A stretch of DNA of 64,000 nucleotides, taken from Bemisia tabaci (lineage: Eukaryota; Arthropoda; Insecta; Hemiptera; Aleyrodidae). Both the position numbers and the translations under genes were made by a program. The notes beneath the pieces were generated by a model. That model was given only the letters and a program-made list of their open reading frames with translations, searched no databases and had not been told where the DNA came from. How positions within the stretch are numbered: position 1 is the stretch's first letter; every line of letters begins with the position of its first letter. Of the stretch, positions 10,313 through 22,286 are shown piece by piece. The DNA lies in assembly GCF_918797505.1 (NCBI RefSeq), contig NC_092799.1:33430597-33494596 (forward strand), in the 5' to 3' direction.

Positions 10313-10919
10313 CAAGAAGGAAACAAATTCGGCCGGGTGTGTTGCACACGGTGTTCCATTTTGACCGTGTTATTTGGTTCATATAATTTTACCCTGGGAT
10401 CGTGTGATAAAAATATAAATAAAGGGTGAAAAAATAAGGGTGGAATCAGGACGTATGAATACTCGCCCCCTTTTGGAGCAAAAAGAAGTGTTATATTATT
10501 AAAGGAAAATGGCTCAAAAATAAGGATGATGGCAGTGGTAAAGTCTAAAATTCATCCTGCGTCTGACAATCTGCAATCTTGCATGGACAAATTGCATATT
10601 TTTGAACTTACATACATACATATAGGTCACTTTTATAGCACTCCCTGTCGCTCTACGACTCCTTATACCACCACGGCTCTTTGTTGAGCTACAAGCCTTG
10701 GGGCTTGTTTCTTTTTAGTCGAGGAACTTGTACACATGCAGGTGACCATTTTAATTTTGCTTGGGGTCATGATTTCGACCTTGGAGTCATCGTTAGATGA
10801 ATATTATTTGATTTTTAGGTCATGACGTTGCTCATGAAACATCATTGCGAAAAATACCGTTGACCTCTAACTTAAACTTTTAGGTCAACAGATTACATTA
10901 CTTAGATTTTTAGTGTGGA
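10313..10919. other. Unassigned
   Basis: AT-rich DNA with no convincing frame, repeat or RNA gene. Confidence 0.4.
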
Positions 10920-11110
10920 GATTTTAAAATGAATATGGGAAATAGTATAAAACACATTTAAAAGGTAGAGAACGCACCACCAAGTGACGTTATCTGGCGT
11001 CATATCTCATTTTTAGCAGGAATTTCAGCTTCAACATTCTCGGACACCTGCAAATTCGTCATTCCTACAAGATATTGCTTCTGCGAAGGTCAAGTCCAGA
11101 GAATCCACCG
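10920..11110 (-). repeat. Family I repeat, copy 3 (inverted)
   Basis: Read on the minus strand it matches 1200-1480: the shared anchors are the GACGT-containing block near 10980 and the segment ACACCTGCAAATTC at 11045-11058. Confidence 0.55.
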
Positions 11111-11555
11111 TTTACGATCAAAATTTCGCTGATTTCAAGCCTTATACAGATAATTCAAGCTCAATCCTGAGCTTTTCGGCCTTATGGTATCAGAAATCAT
11201 CGCGCAATCCAAAAATACCCCACGCCAGATAAAGAGAAAAAAGCTCGACCCTTTTAAACCCTGTCTCGGGGTGGAAGTTGCGTGGATGCTCACGAAGCGT
11301 GAAGATGCGTAAAGGCGAGGGTACTTTATTTACTCTGCTGCCGAGTATGTTACCAAACACTTCGGAGCACCTCGTAAATTTCTCCGTCGCCTCGCTCGTT
11401 TTCCACGGAAAGTGACAACAGCCCCTATTGAAGAGCTTGTTGTGAGGTGGGGGCATAATGTTATTCTCTGTAGGCTCTCGTGCATAAGAAAAGTCAAAAA
11501 CGCCTCGAGAGTCTGAAACACTACTCAAAAACACTTTGAAAACTGAGAGCGCGAG
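11111..11555. other. Unassigned; a minus-strand frame of unknown meaning
   Basis: A 137-codon minus frame spans 11190-11603, but its start lies inside a family H fragment and no domain is visible. It is most likely chance. Confidence 0.3.
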
Positions 11556-12228
11556 GGCGGTAAGAAAAAACGCCGTATGAACATTCGCACGTTGCCAAGT
11601 CACCCCCGATAAAATATATATTTTTCAAGAGAATGAAGAATTTTCTGGCGTCTACCTGAAATTCTTATTTAAGTGGAAACAGCGGACTGAATTGGACGTA
11701 TTTCTATCAAACGGAACCATGTGCATTAAGACATTAGCCCTGATACTTATAAGAATATGTGCATAGCAGGGCTACGTCATAATGCACATAGTTCCGTTTG
11801 ATAGAAATACGTCAAATTTAGCACTTGGATTCTGAACTTAACAATTATTGGAGGACATGCTCAAATAGTCGAATCTGCTAAAATACATGTGTATAATGTC
11901 ACCAGATGACGTCACTAGACGGTGCATTTTCACACTTTTCAACCTACTTTTATAACATTTCCCAAATCTGGAAAAAATTATAAAAAATACTGCGAAACCG
12001 GCTCTTTCAGCACTTTTCAATGCGGCAATAAAACATTTGAAGGCATAATCTTTATTATGAATATTTTCCTTGGAATTTTCAGATTTTTCAGGTTGAATTG
12101 AGAGAATTTCCTAAAAATTATTAGAAACGCATTCATAAGTTTGCAAGTAAATGCAGATTTCGTCGAGAGAAATTTGGCAACATCCAGAGGTTCATACGTG
12201 GTTCTTCTCAGAATGGCAAGGGAGGGTC
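11556..12228. mobile_element. Family H element broken by family I, itself broken by family W
   Basis: The left H piece (11556-11640) keeps AACGCCGTATGAACATTCG and GTTGCCAA. The right H piece (about 12034-12228) keeps ATGAATATTTTCCTTG and TTTGGCAACATCCAGAGGTT. Family I (about 11655-12020) lies between them, and a family W palindrome at 11695-11813 lies in family I. Both H ends are degraded, so this is an old insertion. Confidence 0.55.
11695..11813. mobile_element. Family W palindromic MITE, copy 2
   Basis: GACGTATTTCTATCAAACGG at the left end is matched exactly by CCGTTTGATAGAAATACGTC at the right end. The arms extend through AACCATGTGCATTA / TAATGCACATAGTT. The length is about 119 bp with a short unpaired centre. 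It interrupts family I relative to copy 1. Confidence 0.7.
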
Positions 12229-12287
12229 TTCGTTGTTTGCTCGGAGTCACCGAGACGAACTTTGGTTTTGAATGTGAGAGTGTTATT

Positions 12288-12541
12288 CTGCCGTGCTAAG
12301 GAAGAACGCCGTATGAGCCATTAGACGTTGCCAAATTTCCTTCGATAAAACACGAATTTTCTGGTAAACGTATGAATATTTCTCCTCCAATTTTTCAAAT
12401 AATTTTGTTCGCAATTTCACTTATGGTTCCTGCAAATTTCAAGGAAAAATATTCATGGCTTTCCTCAAAAATAAACATTATATCGAAGGAATTATGGCAA
12501 CTCTCGAATGTTCATACGACGTTTTTTCCTTAGCACGGCAG
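12288..12541. mobile_element. Family H MITE (TATT duplication)
   Basis: The ends CTGCCGTGCTAAGG and CCTTAGCACGGCAG are perfect inverted repeats. The flanks are TATT on both sides. The pairing extends inward through AACGCCGTATGA-type sequence, and GTTGCCAAATTTCC mirrors a GGCAAC block near the right end. No coding sequence. Confidence 0.85.
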
Positions 12542-13629
12542 TATTCCTGGATGCTTCACCTCCGGACTTGGCGAAAATTATGCGGAATTTCAATGCGTTT
12601 ACGACTCGAGTCTTTTTTATTTTGAAAGTCAACGAGTCGCATAAGCCCATAGTGATCCGGGCTCATCCCCTCGCAAATACGCTTTAATGAGGAAAAGTCG
12701 AGTTGAGAACGGAGTTGCTCCGAGTAAGTAGTCTTGCCTACTTTTGTTTCTCCGGTGATGTAGGGCTTTTGAACTTTCCTTCCGTTTGAGCTTAATCTCG
12801 AACGCAGATTCAATTTTCCCGTCAGGTAGTCTCTTATATTGGTTCTCCTCTTGGTAACTTATAGTCTCTTTTAATCTTTTTCGAGAAATCCCCAGTCTCA
12901 CACCTTCAGTTCCATCCCTATCTTAGTCCAATATATACAGTTCAGTGGAAGATATTGACATCGCTTGTGAGTTTGACTTGACGATTTCGAGTTGGAAAAA
13001 AAGCAGTGGATTTGATAAAGGACAAAATTGCGGCGGAAAGTTATAAAATTGGAACTCGAGTTTATCTTATTTTACCTGTTTGTGGTTTGATTTTATCTAC
13101 ATCATCTATTATTTTTACTTTTAACAAGCATCTATAAACTTATAGGCAACCTTGTTGGGTCAAAGTGCGATTCCCTACATAGTTTCTATAAAACTCATTA
13201 GCACGCTACTGAAGATTTCACCATTTGTAGAGTTTTCAATTAATTTCCTTCTTGATTTTACGATTCCGAAAACGAGAAATTTCCAAATATCATCGAATAC
13301 TATTACCTATCTAAAATATAAATTTGGGGTCAAGATTTTAAGACACCGCAACTGAGAAATGTCCTTTTTGCACCCAACGCCTCGACTTGAATGCATCGCA
13401 CTAGATTCGCGAGGGTGTGTAATGGAATCTTTGCCCTTAGTTGGGTTTGCTTCGTGTATGCAACTAAACTAACTTCCTGTCAAAGAAGAGAGTATCACCG
13501 GGATTGAAGGAGCTCTACGCCGAGTTCGTGGTCTTAAAGTTCTTTATGAATGAAACGTAATACGTCGATAAAAATTAACCAGTCAACACGCATGCGCCAT
13601 ATGCAAATTGCTAGCGTTTGCGGACTGCG
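12542..13629. other. Unassigned
   Basis: Several short overlapping frames (12556-12813 and 12629-12901 minus) without motifs. No repeat of the window matches this stretch. Confidence 0.35.
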
Positions 13630-13690
13630 TGCGACGCACAGTGGATCGAGTCAATTAGAGAGGTCAGACATGAAATTTTTGATAAAAAAT
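13630..13690 (+). repeat. Family M repeat fragment
   Basis: CGCACAGTGGATCGAGTCAA followed by TTAGAGAGGTCAGACATGAA recurs at 34367-34398, as the reverse complement at 15700-15753, and as diverged arms at 29370-29590. Confidence 0.6.
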
Positions 13691-13803
13691 GCAAATTTTG
13701 ATGTTTATTTCGTCTCATTTTAAATTTCAAGGGGAGCCACAAGAAAAAAAATTTACGAGGGAACCAATGGAACCATTTTTAGAACCTCAAAGTTTTGTAT
13801 AAA

Positions 13804-14029
13804 CACTGGAAAAAACACACATTGGATCTAGAGTCCAGACTCGTAAAAACATCGACAAGAAAAAATACTCTTGATTAAATCAGATTTAAGCTTAAATCAA
13901 AAACCCAGCCTCTTAATTTGAGCGGATTTCCTTTTGATTTAAGCAAAAATCTGATTGAATCAAGAGTATGTTTTCTTATCAATGTATTCAAGATTCTGGG
14001 CTCTAGATCCAATGTGTTTTTTTCCAGTG
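13804..14029 (+). mobile_element. Family A palindromic MITE, copy 1 (AA duplication)
   Basis: It starts CACTGGAAAAAACACACATT and ends TGTTTTTTTCCAGTG, with AA on both sides. The arms (GGATCTAGAGTCCAGACTC and its complement, then TCTTGATT-type sequence) pair along nearly all of the 226 bp. A unique centre (CCTCTTAATTTGAGCGG) gives orientation. Six copies occur in this window. Confidence 0.85.
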
Positions 14030-14890
14030 AACGGAGTTTCAGGGGCGGACTGGCCCGGGTGGGCGGTTGGGGATCCCCAACCATCAATTCTCTAGAAACC
14101 TCTCTGGGGCCCCCTCGAAGGCTTAAAAAGAATATACAAAATTTCACTCAAGGGAAAAGAAAATTTGTAAGACTTCAAAATGAGCGGCATTGGCGCCTCG
14201 AAGGTAACCTTGGGGCCCCAGTCTTGAACCGCAAGGAGTGCAATGGGCCTTGAAATTCGGAAGAGCACCCAGACCCGGGACTTTTGAATGAAAGGGGCCC
14301 TAATGTAAAGCGCAGATCTCCGCACTTGACTGGAGACCAGTGATGGTTCAGGCTGTTACAAAAGCGCCGGGACCCCTGACCTATGACTCCAAGGGCCCCA
14401 TTTGAAACATTCGTTTCTTCAAGGGGCCCCAGTGATATAAGTTGGGGGCCCGCATTTCGAAGACTATAGTTTTTAGCTTCTTAAACCGGCTTAGAACTTT
14501 GAGGATCCCGATGAATATAAAATACTATGAAGGATCGAGAAAATCTTTCCAAAAACCACGGATGGATTGAATCAAATTAAGGGAGCGCTGGAGAATAGAG
14601 AAAGAGGAATATGAGGAGGGGGCCGCCCAGATGGTTATCTAGTGATTTGCAATTAGACAAAATCAGGCTGCGGTCGCCAGGCCCGTAGATGGGGGGGGGG
14701 GGCGGGCTTCCGGGGCTCAAACGTCCTCCGAAAGCAAAAAAAGGGAGGAAAAGAGAGAAGGAAAGAGGAGACAGAAGATGAGAAAGTGCGAGAAAAGAAG
14801 AAGTTTGAGACCGTCGAAGATATTTGTCTCTTTTAATGTATAGTTTCAAATGAAAACACCGTGTTCATTTCTAAAACGTTCGTCAGAAAA
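14030..14890. other. Unassigned stretch with spaced GGGGCCCC motifs
   Basis: GGGGCCCC-like palindromes occur near 14106, 14212, 14296, 14392, 14422 and 14447, often preceded by GAA or CAA. This may be an eroded tandem repeat of roughly 90-100 bp. A G homopolymer lies at 14691-14703. No gene is visible. Confidence 0.35.
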
Positions 14891-15345
14891 GCCTCTAAAT
14901 GCGTCCAAATAGAGTTGAAATTTCAAAAATTTTCCAGCTTTGTTGAATGTAACAATTTGAAAGTACTTCGTGTATAAGTAAAATAAAATGTAATTTTCCT
15001 GCAGAAATTGATGGAAAATTTGCGTCACGGAAGCCTCGAAATGCGTCCTAATAGAGTTAAAATTTCAAAAATTTTCAGGATCTTTTTGAGTGTATTTATG
15101 CATTTTTTGCTGAAAGTTCCAAAAGGAAACTTAATTTTTCAGTAGACATTGATGGAAAATCTGCGTCATGGAAGAATCGAAATGTGTCCAAATAGAGTTA
15201 AAATTTCAAAAATTTTCAGGATCTTCTTGAGTGTATACATACATTTTTGCTGAAAGTCAAAACGGAAACGTAATTTTTCTGCAGACATTGATGGAAAATC
15301 TGCCTCAAAATGCGACCAATTAGATTACAAATTTCTAAAATTAGG
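14891..15345 (+). repeat. Degenerate minisatellite, about 3.5 units of 130-145 bp
   Basis: Each unit contains TCGAAATGCGTCC, then ATAGAGTTAAAATTTC, AAAAATTTTCAGG and GACATTGATGGAAAATCTGC. Units start near 14891, 15031, 15175 and 15302. The similarity between the second and third units is highest. Confidence 0.75.
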
Positions 15346-15699
15346 GGGGGGGAGGGGAGGAAAGTTGCTTGTTTGTTACCCTAAAATATTGTTAAGTTTC
15401 AGGTTTCATGGCTCTGTCCTCTCATCTTTGTTATAGTATTCCTTAATATTTGCTTCAGTTTCAAAAAAAAGTACAGTAAATAGGTGAATTGCATCACTTT
15501 TGAACACTCAAATTTTTCACAAATTTTAAGCTGAGACCGCCTAAAATTTGATCTAGGAGAGGGGCTCTTTTTGAAAATTTTTCCGGGGGAGGCCCCCCGG
15601 ACCCCCCTCTGCGCTGGGGGTGTCCCCCCAGACCCCCCCTGGGGCCCCTGTGCCAGCTTCGCCCAACCAACGATTTTGTACCCAGTCCGCCCCAAGTTT
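15346..15699. other. Unassigned, G/C homopolymer-rich
   Basis: A G tract at 15344-15357 and a proline-codon-like CCCCC-rich block at 15587-15650 give chance frames on both strands. No gene is supported. Confidence 0.35.
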
Positions 15700-15753
15700 A
15701 AAGTTTCCCAATTTTGTCCGACCTCTCCCATTGACTCGATTCACTGTGCGACG
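15700..15753 (-). repeat. Family M repeat fragment, inverted
   Basis: The minus strand reads GTCGCACAGTGAATCGAGTC followed by AATGGGAGAGGTCGGAC, matching 13630-13690. Confidence 0.6.
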
Positions 15754-17600
15754 TATCAATCACATCCCCAAAAATGTTTTGATATACAATTTAATCTGAG
15801 TTTTGTGTAAATATAATATCATTCTAAGGAAGCTGTCAGTTATGCGCTTGGCTCTAAGACTTAAAGGAGGTAGTGAATTAAATAATTGGCGGACAGCTGG
15901 CGGAGCTGCTTAAAAACCAATTTGGGCGGAGTAGCGCCGGTTCGAGAGAAATTAAGCGATGAAAAATCTGGCGCATCCATCAGAGCATTAAAGCAGCCCG
16001 ATTAAGAAATTGAATATATGCATGAAAATAGAGTCAACTATCTCGCTCCGCGGAGCCCGCCAGTGAGAACATGAGACCGACCAGAAAATTCAAGAAAGAT
16101 ATTAATTGCCGCGAGTAATTTAAGCGGCACTCCGCCTTATAAACGAGTTTTGGAGGGAAATTTCATGGGCAGGAAGCACGCAGCTGTCGAAGAAAGTTGT
16201 CCAAATAAAGGAGAATCATTAAGTTAGAGCCCCTCTCTCCCTTGCCTCTGCGAAATTTCAGCCAACCTCTTAATTCTGCATTTACGTGTCTATGATAGGA
16301 GACACTCGGCAGCTACTTCTATGAAAGAAGGAGTCGGTTCTAGTGGAAAATGGCTCAAACATTACGATGAGCACATTGAATAGGTATGCAAAATGCACTC
16401 ATAATTTGCGACAGTCCGTGTTGAAAAGCGTATAGTTTTAGCTTTTCTTTGTTAACATCGAACGCATTTTACTCAAAAGGAACATTACTTCCATTAAGCC
16501 ATGGTTCTATCTTGCATGTACTTTTATTGGTTTCAGGGCCAAAGTCATAATGGAAATAGTACTTTTTTGTCAAAAAACATAAAATTAAACGGCAGGAGAA
16601 ACATAATCTCATGCAGGTAAATCACTCCGACTCCACAATTCCACGCAAAACTTAAGACGTCGGCCGTCATCATGTAAAAGTACAATTTAGCATAGAAACA
16701 AAGTAAACTTTTCTACTTAGGAAGGAAATCTTTCTACTTTCTACTTTCTACTTCTTCTAGTTTGGAAAACAGGAAGGTGAAAATTTATAATAAACGTCGT
16801 TTGCAACGTTTTTTTTATTTTTTTATTTAAATTTCTAAAATTCGAAACACAACAGCAACCATTTAAAGTTTCCGGCTGAGTTTTGAAATCGAGGTGGCTC
16901 ATCCATCAAATTATGATTAGAAAAATACTTTTGCAAGCAGGAGACTAAAACTGTGCCTAATTCTCATCCAGATTATGAATTTACAAGAGAATTTTAAAAG
17001 TTCTCGACGTACTCACCTTTTGTGAGGAACAATTATCTTTCAAAACACTTTTCAAAAACTTTTACAAACTATGTCTCAAAGAACTCTCTTTGGATATTCT
17101 TCTTCAAAATTCGCGCACAATAAAATTCAGGTAGACAAATATTTTAAAAAATTACCCTTCTTTTTTCTAACATTTTGAGTATTAAAAAATCATTGTAGAC
17201 CCATTTTTCAACTTTCAATTCACCTTTTGTAAATCTTACTTGACAATTGCTGGTGGAGGATACAATAAATTTTAACGGTTTTATTAAAAGTTGTTTTCAC
17301 AAAATTTATGAATTTTTTTTTTAAAGTTTTTTTCAACAGTTCTTGCTACTCGAGGAGGCTTAGAAGGCTGAGGTATTAGAGCAAAGAAAATCTAAATCAG
17401 CAATCAACGTTAGGCTCCTCGTACGTCCTGAGCTGAAATAGGCGGCAGTTGGCTCGCAAAAACTCTACTCTATATAAACCACGAAGTTCGGCTCACTCGG
17501 GTTTTAGCAACTTTTGAAGCCTCGTTCTCATTCTCAATGAGTGCGGAAGTCAACCAGACATTTAACGCCACTTTGCGGGTACGCAGCGCCACCACCCTGC
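15754..17600. other. Unassigned, mostly AT-rich
   Basis: Apart from a TTTCTAC microsatellite at 16730-16757, nothing recognisable was found: no long frame, no inverted repeat and no RNA gene. Confidence 0.4.
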
Positions 17601-18542
17601 CCTAAAAAGGACCGATCCTTCGTAATCTCGTGATTCAAAATCCGGTATTTCCGGAGAAACACGGCATCGATGGTCGCGTATCCGCCGGTTCGATGGCGTA
17701 CCGATGGTTTTTACGATGTTTTAATATTGCATGCGCGGAGTGCATTTGCTCGGTTTTGCACATCGGCCGCCGAGCTTTTGTCGAGAAACAATTTGCATCA
17801 GGACCAGCGAGGGAGGGGCGGAGATGGGGCCGGGGGGAGGGGGGCTCTAGGGAGTCCAGATTAGTACTGGAGTCGCTCGCAAATGAACGAGCACAAATAA
17901 ATTAATAGCACTGGCGTGGAAATAGTTTCGGAGGTCACCGCGACGCATAATCGCCGAAAATGAGACCGAATATTGCGCGAAATTCAACCGAATGCCGAGG
18001 AGATGTAGAATCCTTTTGATGCCTTTCATTGGTGGACGGGGTTACTATTTTAAAGTGATCCTTCTTTAGGCTCATGGCATGGCTTCAAAGAAACCACCTC
18101 GCCAGAGTGGTTGTTAGTAATGTGAGGAAAATCCACACGACGAGAAAAAAATCGCATGATTTTTCAATTACGCGGTCGAAGAATCCGGAATTTGTAGATT
18201 CAGGTGATTCGAATGACGAGCATTGTGATATTATCATGTCCACTATAATGTTATACTGTTACGGTGATGTATATTAAAATATACGACTACGTTACCGTAG
18301 ATTCTCGATTGACATTGCGACGAACTGTCAGTAACGGATGGGTGGTCATATGGTTTTTTTTCTCCATGCATTATGAAATCAAACAATACCTTCAAATCAT
18401 CACACAAATTTCATCACTCGTTAATTGTAGACGAATTTTCCTGTAAATTCAGTGTTTGAAAAGTTCCCTTATACATGTGCGGTTAAGTGATAACGGCTGT
18501 CAGGTCGCCTCTCAATTTTTTATTCACTTTTTTGTGCTTTTT
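17601..18542. other. Unassigned
   Basis: A GC-rich patch at 17640-17880 holds overlapping chance frames. A short inverted repeat around TTACGGTGATG and CGTTACCGTAG lies near 18260-18300. No gene is supported. Confidence 0.35.
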
Positions 18543-18582
18543 GCAGCTGAAAATGAGCTGGTAACAGCTCGAAACGTCCTGC
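18543..18582 (+). ncRNA. Hammerhead-ribozyme-like motif with a variant core
   Basis: GCAG (18543-18546) can pair with CTGC (18579-18582) as stem I. CTGA at 18547 is followed by AAAT, then a perfect 6-bp hairpin GAGCTG / CAGCTC (18555-18570) with a GTAA (GNRA-type) loop, then GAAAC and GTC (18571-18578). The GAAAC plus GTC order and the short AC/GT stem III match type I hammerheads. The core is CTGAAAAT where the classical one is CTGATGA, so activity is doubtful. The same variant core occurs at 34432-34463 and 34625-34656 with a different but equally paired stem II. Confidence 0.45.
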
Positions 18583-18914
18583 TTCATAGTGTTTTTAATG
18601 TTTTAGCCTTGTTTCTCCATGTTTTAATTCCATCCTTATTTACAGAAATTTCTTTATATGGATTCTCTAGGAGGATTTTAATAATTTTCTGCAAAAAATA
18701 CGAAATTTAAAGGCTGGGCCAAAGCCTGATAGACTCAGTCAAAATCATGTAGGGTTCGCTCTCTCTGATCCATGCGTATTTAAATAAAATGTTAAATTAT
18801 TCCAATTTCTCTCTGGCATGGACGCAATTAGTATAGTATGATATACTTCTTTTTTTGGTTGTAAAGTGCGTCGACGAAAGCGTAGCGGTTAAAAACTTCT
18901 GTGATAGTGAAGGT

Positions 18915-18998
18915 GCGTAAAATGTTTGAATTTTTACATTCAAAGTGACAGCCGCGTAAAATGTTTGAATTTTTACATTCAAAGTGACAGCCGCGTAA
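18915..18998 (+). repeat. Tandem duplication, 39-bp unit x 2.1
   Basis: The unit GCGTAAAATGTTTGAATTTT then TACATTCAAAGTGACAGCC is repeated exactly at 18915 and 18954, with a third partial start at 18993. Confidence 0.9.
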
Positions 18999-20398
18999 GG
19001 TCGCATTGCGGCGCTTGCATATTGCATATTTTGCCTTAGCAGCATTTACGTCTCACACACACTCACAACCCCTTCCATGCCTGCGCATCCCTCAGGGGCA
19101 GGGGGGACTACGAGTTGGGAATTGAAAACGCACGACTCATCATATTTTGCGTAGCTTTCAGTTGTCTTGTGGGTAGTGCAGAGGGCGGAAAATACAGGGG
19201 GTTGGCGGTTGGGGTAGCGGGGACAGAAATGATTCAGCACTAAATAAGACGAAGAAACAAAGAGTGAAGTGGAATATAGGCCCCCGCTGCAATTTCTGCG
19301 GACGGCAGTGCTGAAAAAGACGCGGTGCATCCGAGTAATGAATTTCCATACTGTCGAGTGAGAGGAGTCAAGTCTTCACACTCACACTGCCGCCCACAGC
19401 AAAAATGACGTAACTCCACTCAAAATGCTGTATGTTTTTCCAGCACGCACTGCCATAAGACTTCATTTTTGTCATGGGAACGGAGTTCCCCATGATATTA
19501 GAATCGTTCCGTTGCTTTCGCTATGGGATTCCCTATACCTCTGCGACCTTGAGCGTTTCGCCCAGTCTCCGATTTTTGGTTGATTTTCCGATGTATCAAA
19601 AACCGTTGTATTTTTTAGCCAATCATGTCTCTACATCAAGTTGTGTTGATTGCTAAAATTCGCTTTCAGCGAGTTTTTTTCCACCTTGAGATGTCGTGTC
19701 TGACTGGTAAATCTGCGCAGAACCACGAAGTTCCGTTTTTAGGCAAATTCTTTTTTTTTGGGAGGTTCTGATTGGTTATTTTTCGCCATCAGTTTTCTGT
19801 TCGTTGGTGTAAAAGATCGCCTACATCGGTGCTCTTGAGAAGCCGCCATTATCCCACCTCAAATTCGAAAAATAGAAGTAAAGAAATAATAACCATCGTA
19901 CAAGGTGGAAAATTGTTCTGGAGGACTCGTTACGGATATATGAGCCAAAATCAGAACTCGATTGATTGATTTAATCCATGAATACAGAAATATTGCCTCA
20001 GCTTACTGCCGCGATAGCAAATGCATGATGAGATGAACCTTGAGACACATGATAGCATAGGTAAACAATGTCTCACAGAGAGAGGCGCTTAGCTCATTTC
20101 TTTCATATCTCAGGAGCTACGAAGCGTCGAAAACAACTCTTGTGATAAGCCCCGCCCACCGTCAGAGTCTTTTGTAGGCTATTTTTACGCTCTCGACCGC
20201 GGAGCCGTTATAGCCTGGTTGACTAAGTCGCCACAATTTTATGAAAAGGAGCGGGCACTAGGCAATCGGGAGTTCGGTACCCGACGGTGGGTGTTACTTT
20301 TTAATGGTTGTATTGAATGTTTTAGACTAATCATCAAAAAATACTTAATACTAGATGATAAATGTGCGAAAATTTTCTCGTGAGTTAATATGTTAAAC
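18999..20398. other. Unassigned
   Basis: No frame above chance and no repeat shared with the rest of the window. The block at 20020-20300 is less AT-rich but featureless. Confidence 0.35.
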
Positions 20399-20962
20399 AT
20401 AAATACTGGAATATACCTCCTTCATATAATCAGCCACATGTTTCCCCAAATTAATGACGTTATTTTCTTTTTTCAATAAAGTTAATTTGCATTCAACGTT
20501 CGTAAGTTAAGCGAAAAGTACCTATTGATACAAATAGAAAGACATGAAAATAGTATGCTAACATTTCAGTTGTTTTTTTTTTTTTATTTATTTTTTGTTT
20601 TTTTGTTTTTTCAATAAAACAAATTGACTGGGACTAGAATCATCGTATCTCTGAAGACAAAAGCTAAGTTTTTTGATACAGAAATACTAATATATTCATC
20701 CTTTATATAATCAGGGAGATGTTGACCCAAATATTGATGTATATTTTCTCTGTTCGCCCAAATTAATGATGGTATTTTCTTTTTTCAATAAAATTAATTT
20801 ACATTCCACGTTCTTGAAGCAATATTTTCTCCAAAATTCAGCAAAAAATAACAATTTATACCTACTCAAAAAGTAAATAAATAAATAAATAAATTAATAA
20901 AGCAATGACATGAAAGTAGTATAGGTAGTACACATCTAACATTTCAGTTACATCTATTTGAA
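20399..20962 (+). repeat. Diverged direct duplication of an AT-rich segment
   Basis: 20399-20585 and 20680-20962 share, in the same order, TATATAATCAG, CCCAAATTAATGA, TATTTTCTTTTTTCAATAAA, CATTC-ACGTTC, GACATGAAA-TAGTAT and TAACATTTCAGTT. The second copy has gained an (AAAT)n tract at 20871-20898. Confidence 0.65.
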
Positions 20963-21767
20963 TGAAAAAAATGGCAACTTAGGAAGCACATAGGTCACTT
21001 ATGATGCGTATTCGGGCATATGCGTAGAGTAAAAATATCATACTTTACGCCGAAAAAACGAAACTGAAAGTTAAATGCGTTAACTTCCGAAAACCATACA
21101 TAATCCAACGGAAATAAATAATTGGTAAATAACAGCTTTCTTGTATGCAAAGAAAAAAAATTAAAAATGTTAAAAAAGAGATGTCGACACAAAATTACAT
21201 AGCCCCTTCAATTCTGAAGATACTACAAACGAACTGTACCTTAACATTTTCATATCCCAGAAGCAAAAGTTCCCATGACGAATATTGCTATCGCTAGCGA
21301 TTGCAAAAACCAACTTGTTTCATTTTTAGTTCCATGTGGTATGGTGGTGTATCGGCATTTCTTCCCGTGAGACATGTCACATAACCTCTCTCTGCGTGGT
21401 CTTCAGAGCTCCGTCTCAAAACAAAAACCTTTTTTCCCCAACATTTTGCTCTTTTTGCAGAGCATTCACTCAGAGCACGTTCCTACGTGCTCGGTAAGAG
21501 GGTCGGCCCAAAATCCGAAAATCGAAATCCGACTCAGACTATCCATTCACTGATCGGATGAATGGATCCTCAATTTCGCAAAGGTCGAACTACTTACCAT
21601 CCATCGCACAGTAGTCAGTCGATCTGAGGTTCTGTAACATTGCCGAGGCAACGCGTCTCAGGTTCTCAACAAATTTTCTAAACTTCCTCTATGTTGTAAA
21701 CTCTAAACGCTCTCAGGAATCAAAATAACACACTAAAAACAACTTTTTACGATATTTGGACATCCTT

Positions 21768-21812
21768 GTTGTCGCTCTTCTGACGTAACGGCGTATCTCA
21801 ATTTTCAAGGGA
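21768..21812 (+). repeat. Single arm of family T
   Basis: GTCGCTCTTCTGACGTAACG then GCGTATCTCAATTTTC matches the arms at 5190-5245 and 6719-6771. Confidence 0.5.
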
Positions 21813-21844
21813 ACCCTGTTTCACATATAAATCTATGCTTTTTG

Positions 21845-22153
21845 CACGGAGAAAAAAGATTCGTGCGTTGGACCCGAAGTTGAGGTCATATGGATCTCAG
21901 GAGTTTTTAGATCACGTATCTAAAAACTTGGGGTCCAGCTGGCGAAGTTCGGGTCAGACATCTGAAGTACTTCTATACATACCGAAGGGTTCGGGTCTCA
22001 CATCTGAAGTACTTCGGTACATACCGAAGTGCCTCGATGTCTGACCTCAAGTTCCGGCAGCTCGACGCAAGTTTTCGGATGCGTGATCAGAAAACTTCAG
22101 AGATACATTCGACCTCAACCTCGGGTCCCACTCACGAAGTTTTTTTCTCCGTG
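21845..22153. mobile_element. Family U short inverted-repeat element (CACGGAG ends)
   Basis: It starts CACGGAGAAAAAAG and ends CTTTTTTTCTCCGTG (allowing for length differences in the T run). It is flanked by TG on the left and TA on the right, a near match for a 2-bp duplication. Subterminal TTCGGGTC / GACCTCAA blocks repeat several times, and an inner pair of CATCTGAAGTACTTC segments lies at 21957-22016. Confidence 0.65.
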
Positions 22154-22286
22154 TAGCGACGTTTTGCCCTAAGTTAGTTTTGCAACTACAAATGCTTTAT
22201 TCAATCGATTGTGATGCCTATGTAGCATCACTGATATTTCTTTACATTTTATCACTTGAGGCAGCGCCGAATTATAATAAAGCGAA

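Noticed and set aside
11190..11603. 137-codon minus-strand frame
   Set aside because: Its start lies in a transposon fragment and no motif or splice signal was seen.
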